This document shows, piece after piece, positions 63,737-64,000 of a stretch of 64,000 nucleotides of DNA; position 1 is the first letter of the stretch, and each line of letters starts with the position of its first letter. This DNA is from Leucobacter chironomi DSM 19883 (lineage in GTDB: Bacteria > Actinomycetota > Actinomycetes > Actinomycetales > Microbacteriaceae): positions 27,365 to 91,364 of the forward strand of contig NZ_ATXU01000010.1 in the NCBI RefSeq assembly GCF_000421845.1, in the 5' to 3' direction. The notes beneath the pieces are model-generated. The model had not been told where the DNA came from. It ran no database searches and saw only the letters and a list, made by a program, of their open reading frames with translations. The translations under genes were made by a program, and so were the position numbers.

Positions 63737-64000
63737 TCACAGGCTCGGAGCCTGTCCCTCCTCCGGTCGAGCAGCCGAAGGCTCCGCGAGCGACCCCGGG
63801 GCAGCCGAGGGAACTGGCTCGGTCGCCAACCGCACACCGCCCTCCGCGGTCCAGATCAGCGCACCATGCTCGAACTCCTGACGCGAGGAACCGTTCAACC
63901 GGGTCTCCGGACCGACGGGCAGGCCCAGCGAGCCCGAAGGGCCGCCATGCGACAGGTACCACGTCCGGATCGCACCATTAATCACCGACGCACCCGTCCG
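63737..64000 (-). CDS. LGFP-repeat protein, C-terminal fragment
   Basis: Only the last 87 codons are in the window; the gene continues past the right edge. The visible part has one LGFP-type repeat: TWYLSHGGPSGSLGLPVGPE followed by RQEFEHGALIWTAEGG. Then comes a Pro/Ala/Glu-rich tail. LGFP repeats occur in secreted actinobacterial proteins and are thought to anchor them to the cell wall. The upstream domain cannot be known from here. Confidence 0.8.
   Translation of the reverse strand, partial: RTGASVINGAIRTWYLSHGGPSGSLGLPVGPETRLNGSSRQEFEHGALIWTAEGGVRLATEPVPSAAPGSLAEPSAARPEEGQAPSL

Overview
The window is high-GC actinobacterial DNA. Mycothiol-pathway genes (mca, a mycoredoxin-like glutaredoxin), a DUF4307 gene beside mca and greA, abundant GTG starts and many apparently leaderless promoters fit the Microbacteriaceae. 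A Leucobacter-like organism is my best guess; this is inference from gene content, not a database match. No prophage, CRISPR array, transposase or rRNA was seen. A 15/16 match to the parS consensus near 8.0 kb suggests, but does not prove, that the segment lies in the origin-proximal part of the chromosome.

Left part (1-37 kb) is mostly housekeeping and transport. After a partial HerA-like ATPase gene and tRNA-Ser(CGA), a methyl-cycle cluster follows: MTA/SAH-type nucleosidase, a small unknown gene, luxS, a nucleoside phosphorylase and an SAH/MTA-type deaminase. Next come an SDR, isoprenyl transferase (uppS), hemolysin III, recQ, mca, greA and a TSUP permease. A glutamate-type ABC transporter operon (gluABCD order) is preceded on the same strand by a response regulator, a histidine kinase and an orphan TAXI binding lipoprotein. 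The promoter in front of gluA carries four CTTGAG direct repeats, so the three upstream genes look like a sensing unit for the transporter. An APC permease and amidohydrolase stand beside a divergent TetR gene, with an 18-bp palindrome on the amidohydrolase promoter. Then come ilvA, an AI-2E family protein, an aldehyde dehydrogenase, a PiT phosphate transporter with a PHO-box-like triple repeat upstream, mycoredoxin, pfkA, an SNF2-family helicase, ribF and manA.

Right part (37-64 kb) is a cell-surface polysaccharide locus: O-antigen-ligase-like protein, two OafA/SGNH acyltransferases (one interrupted by a nonsense codon), Wzm/Wzt export ABC transporter, DUF4422-GT8 fusion, UDP-galactopyranose mutase, Gfo/Idh/MocA oxidoreductase, LpxD-like acyltransferase, deacetylase-like protein, four GT4-like and two GT2 glycosyltransferases, a PglK-type ABC flippase, a DegT aminotransferase and the end of an LGFP-repeat protein. 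Inside it sits a compact acyl-ACP module (ACP, ketoreductase, KASIII). With the LpxD-like enzyme, oxidoreductase and aminotransferase it could build and attach a short 3-hydroxyacyl group to an amino sugar. This is the most interesting candidate system in the window.

Between genes there are five copies of one long-armed inverted-repeat family (12.5, 13.5, 20.3, 24.4 and 32.0 kb) plus several unrelated long hairpins, most next to gene 3' ends.
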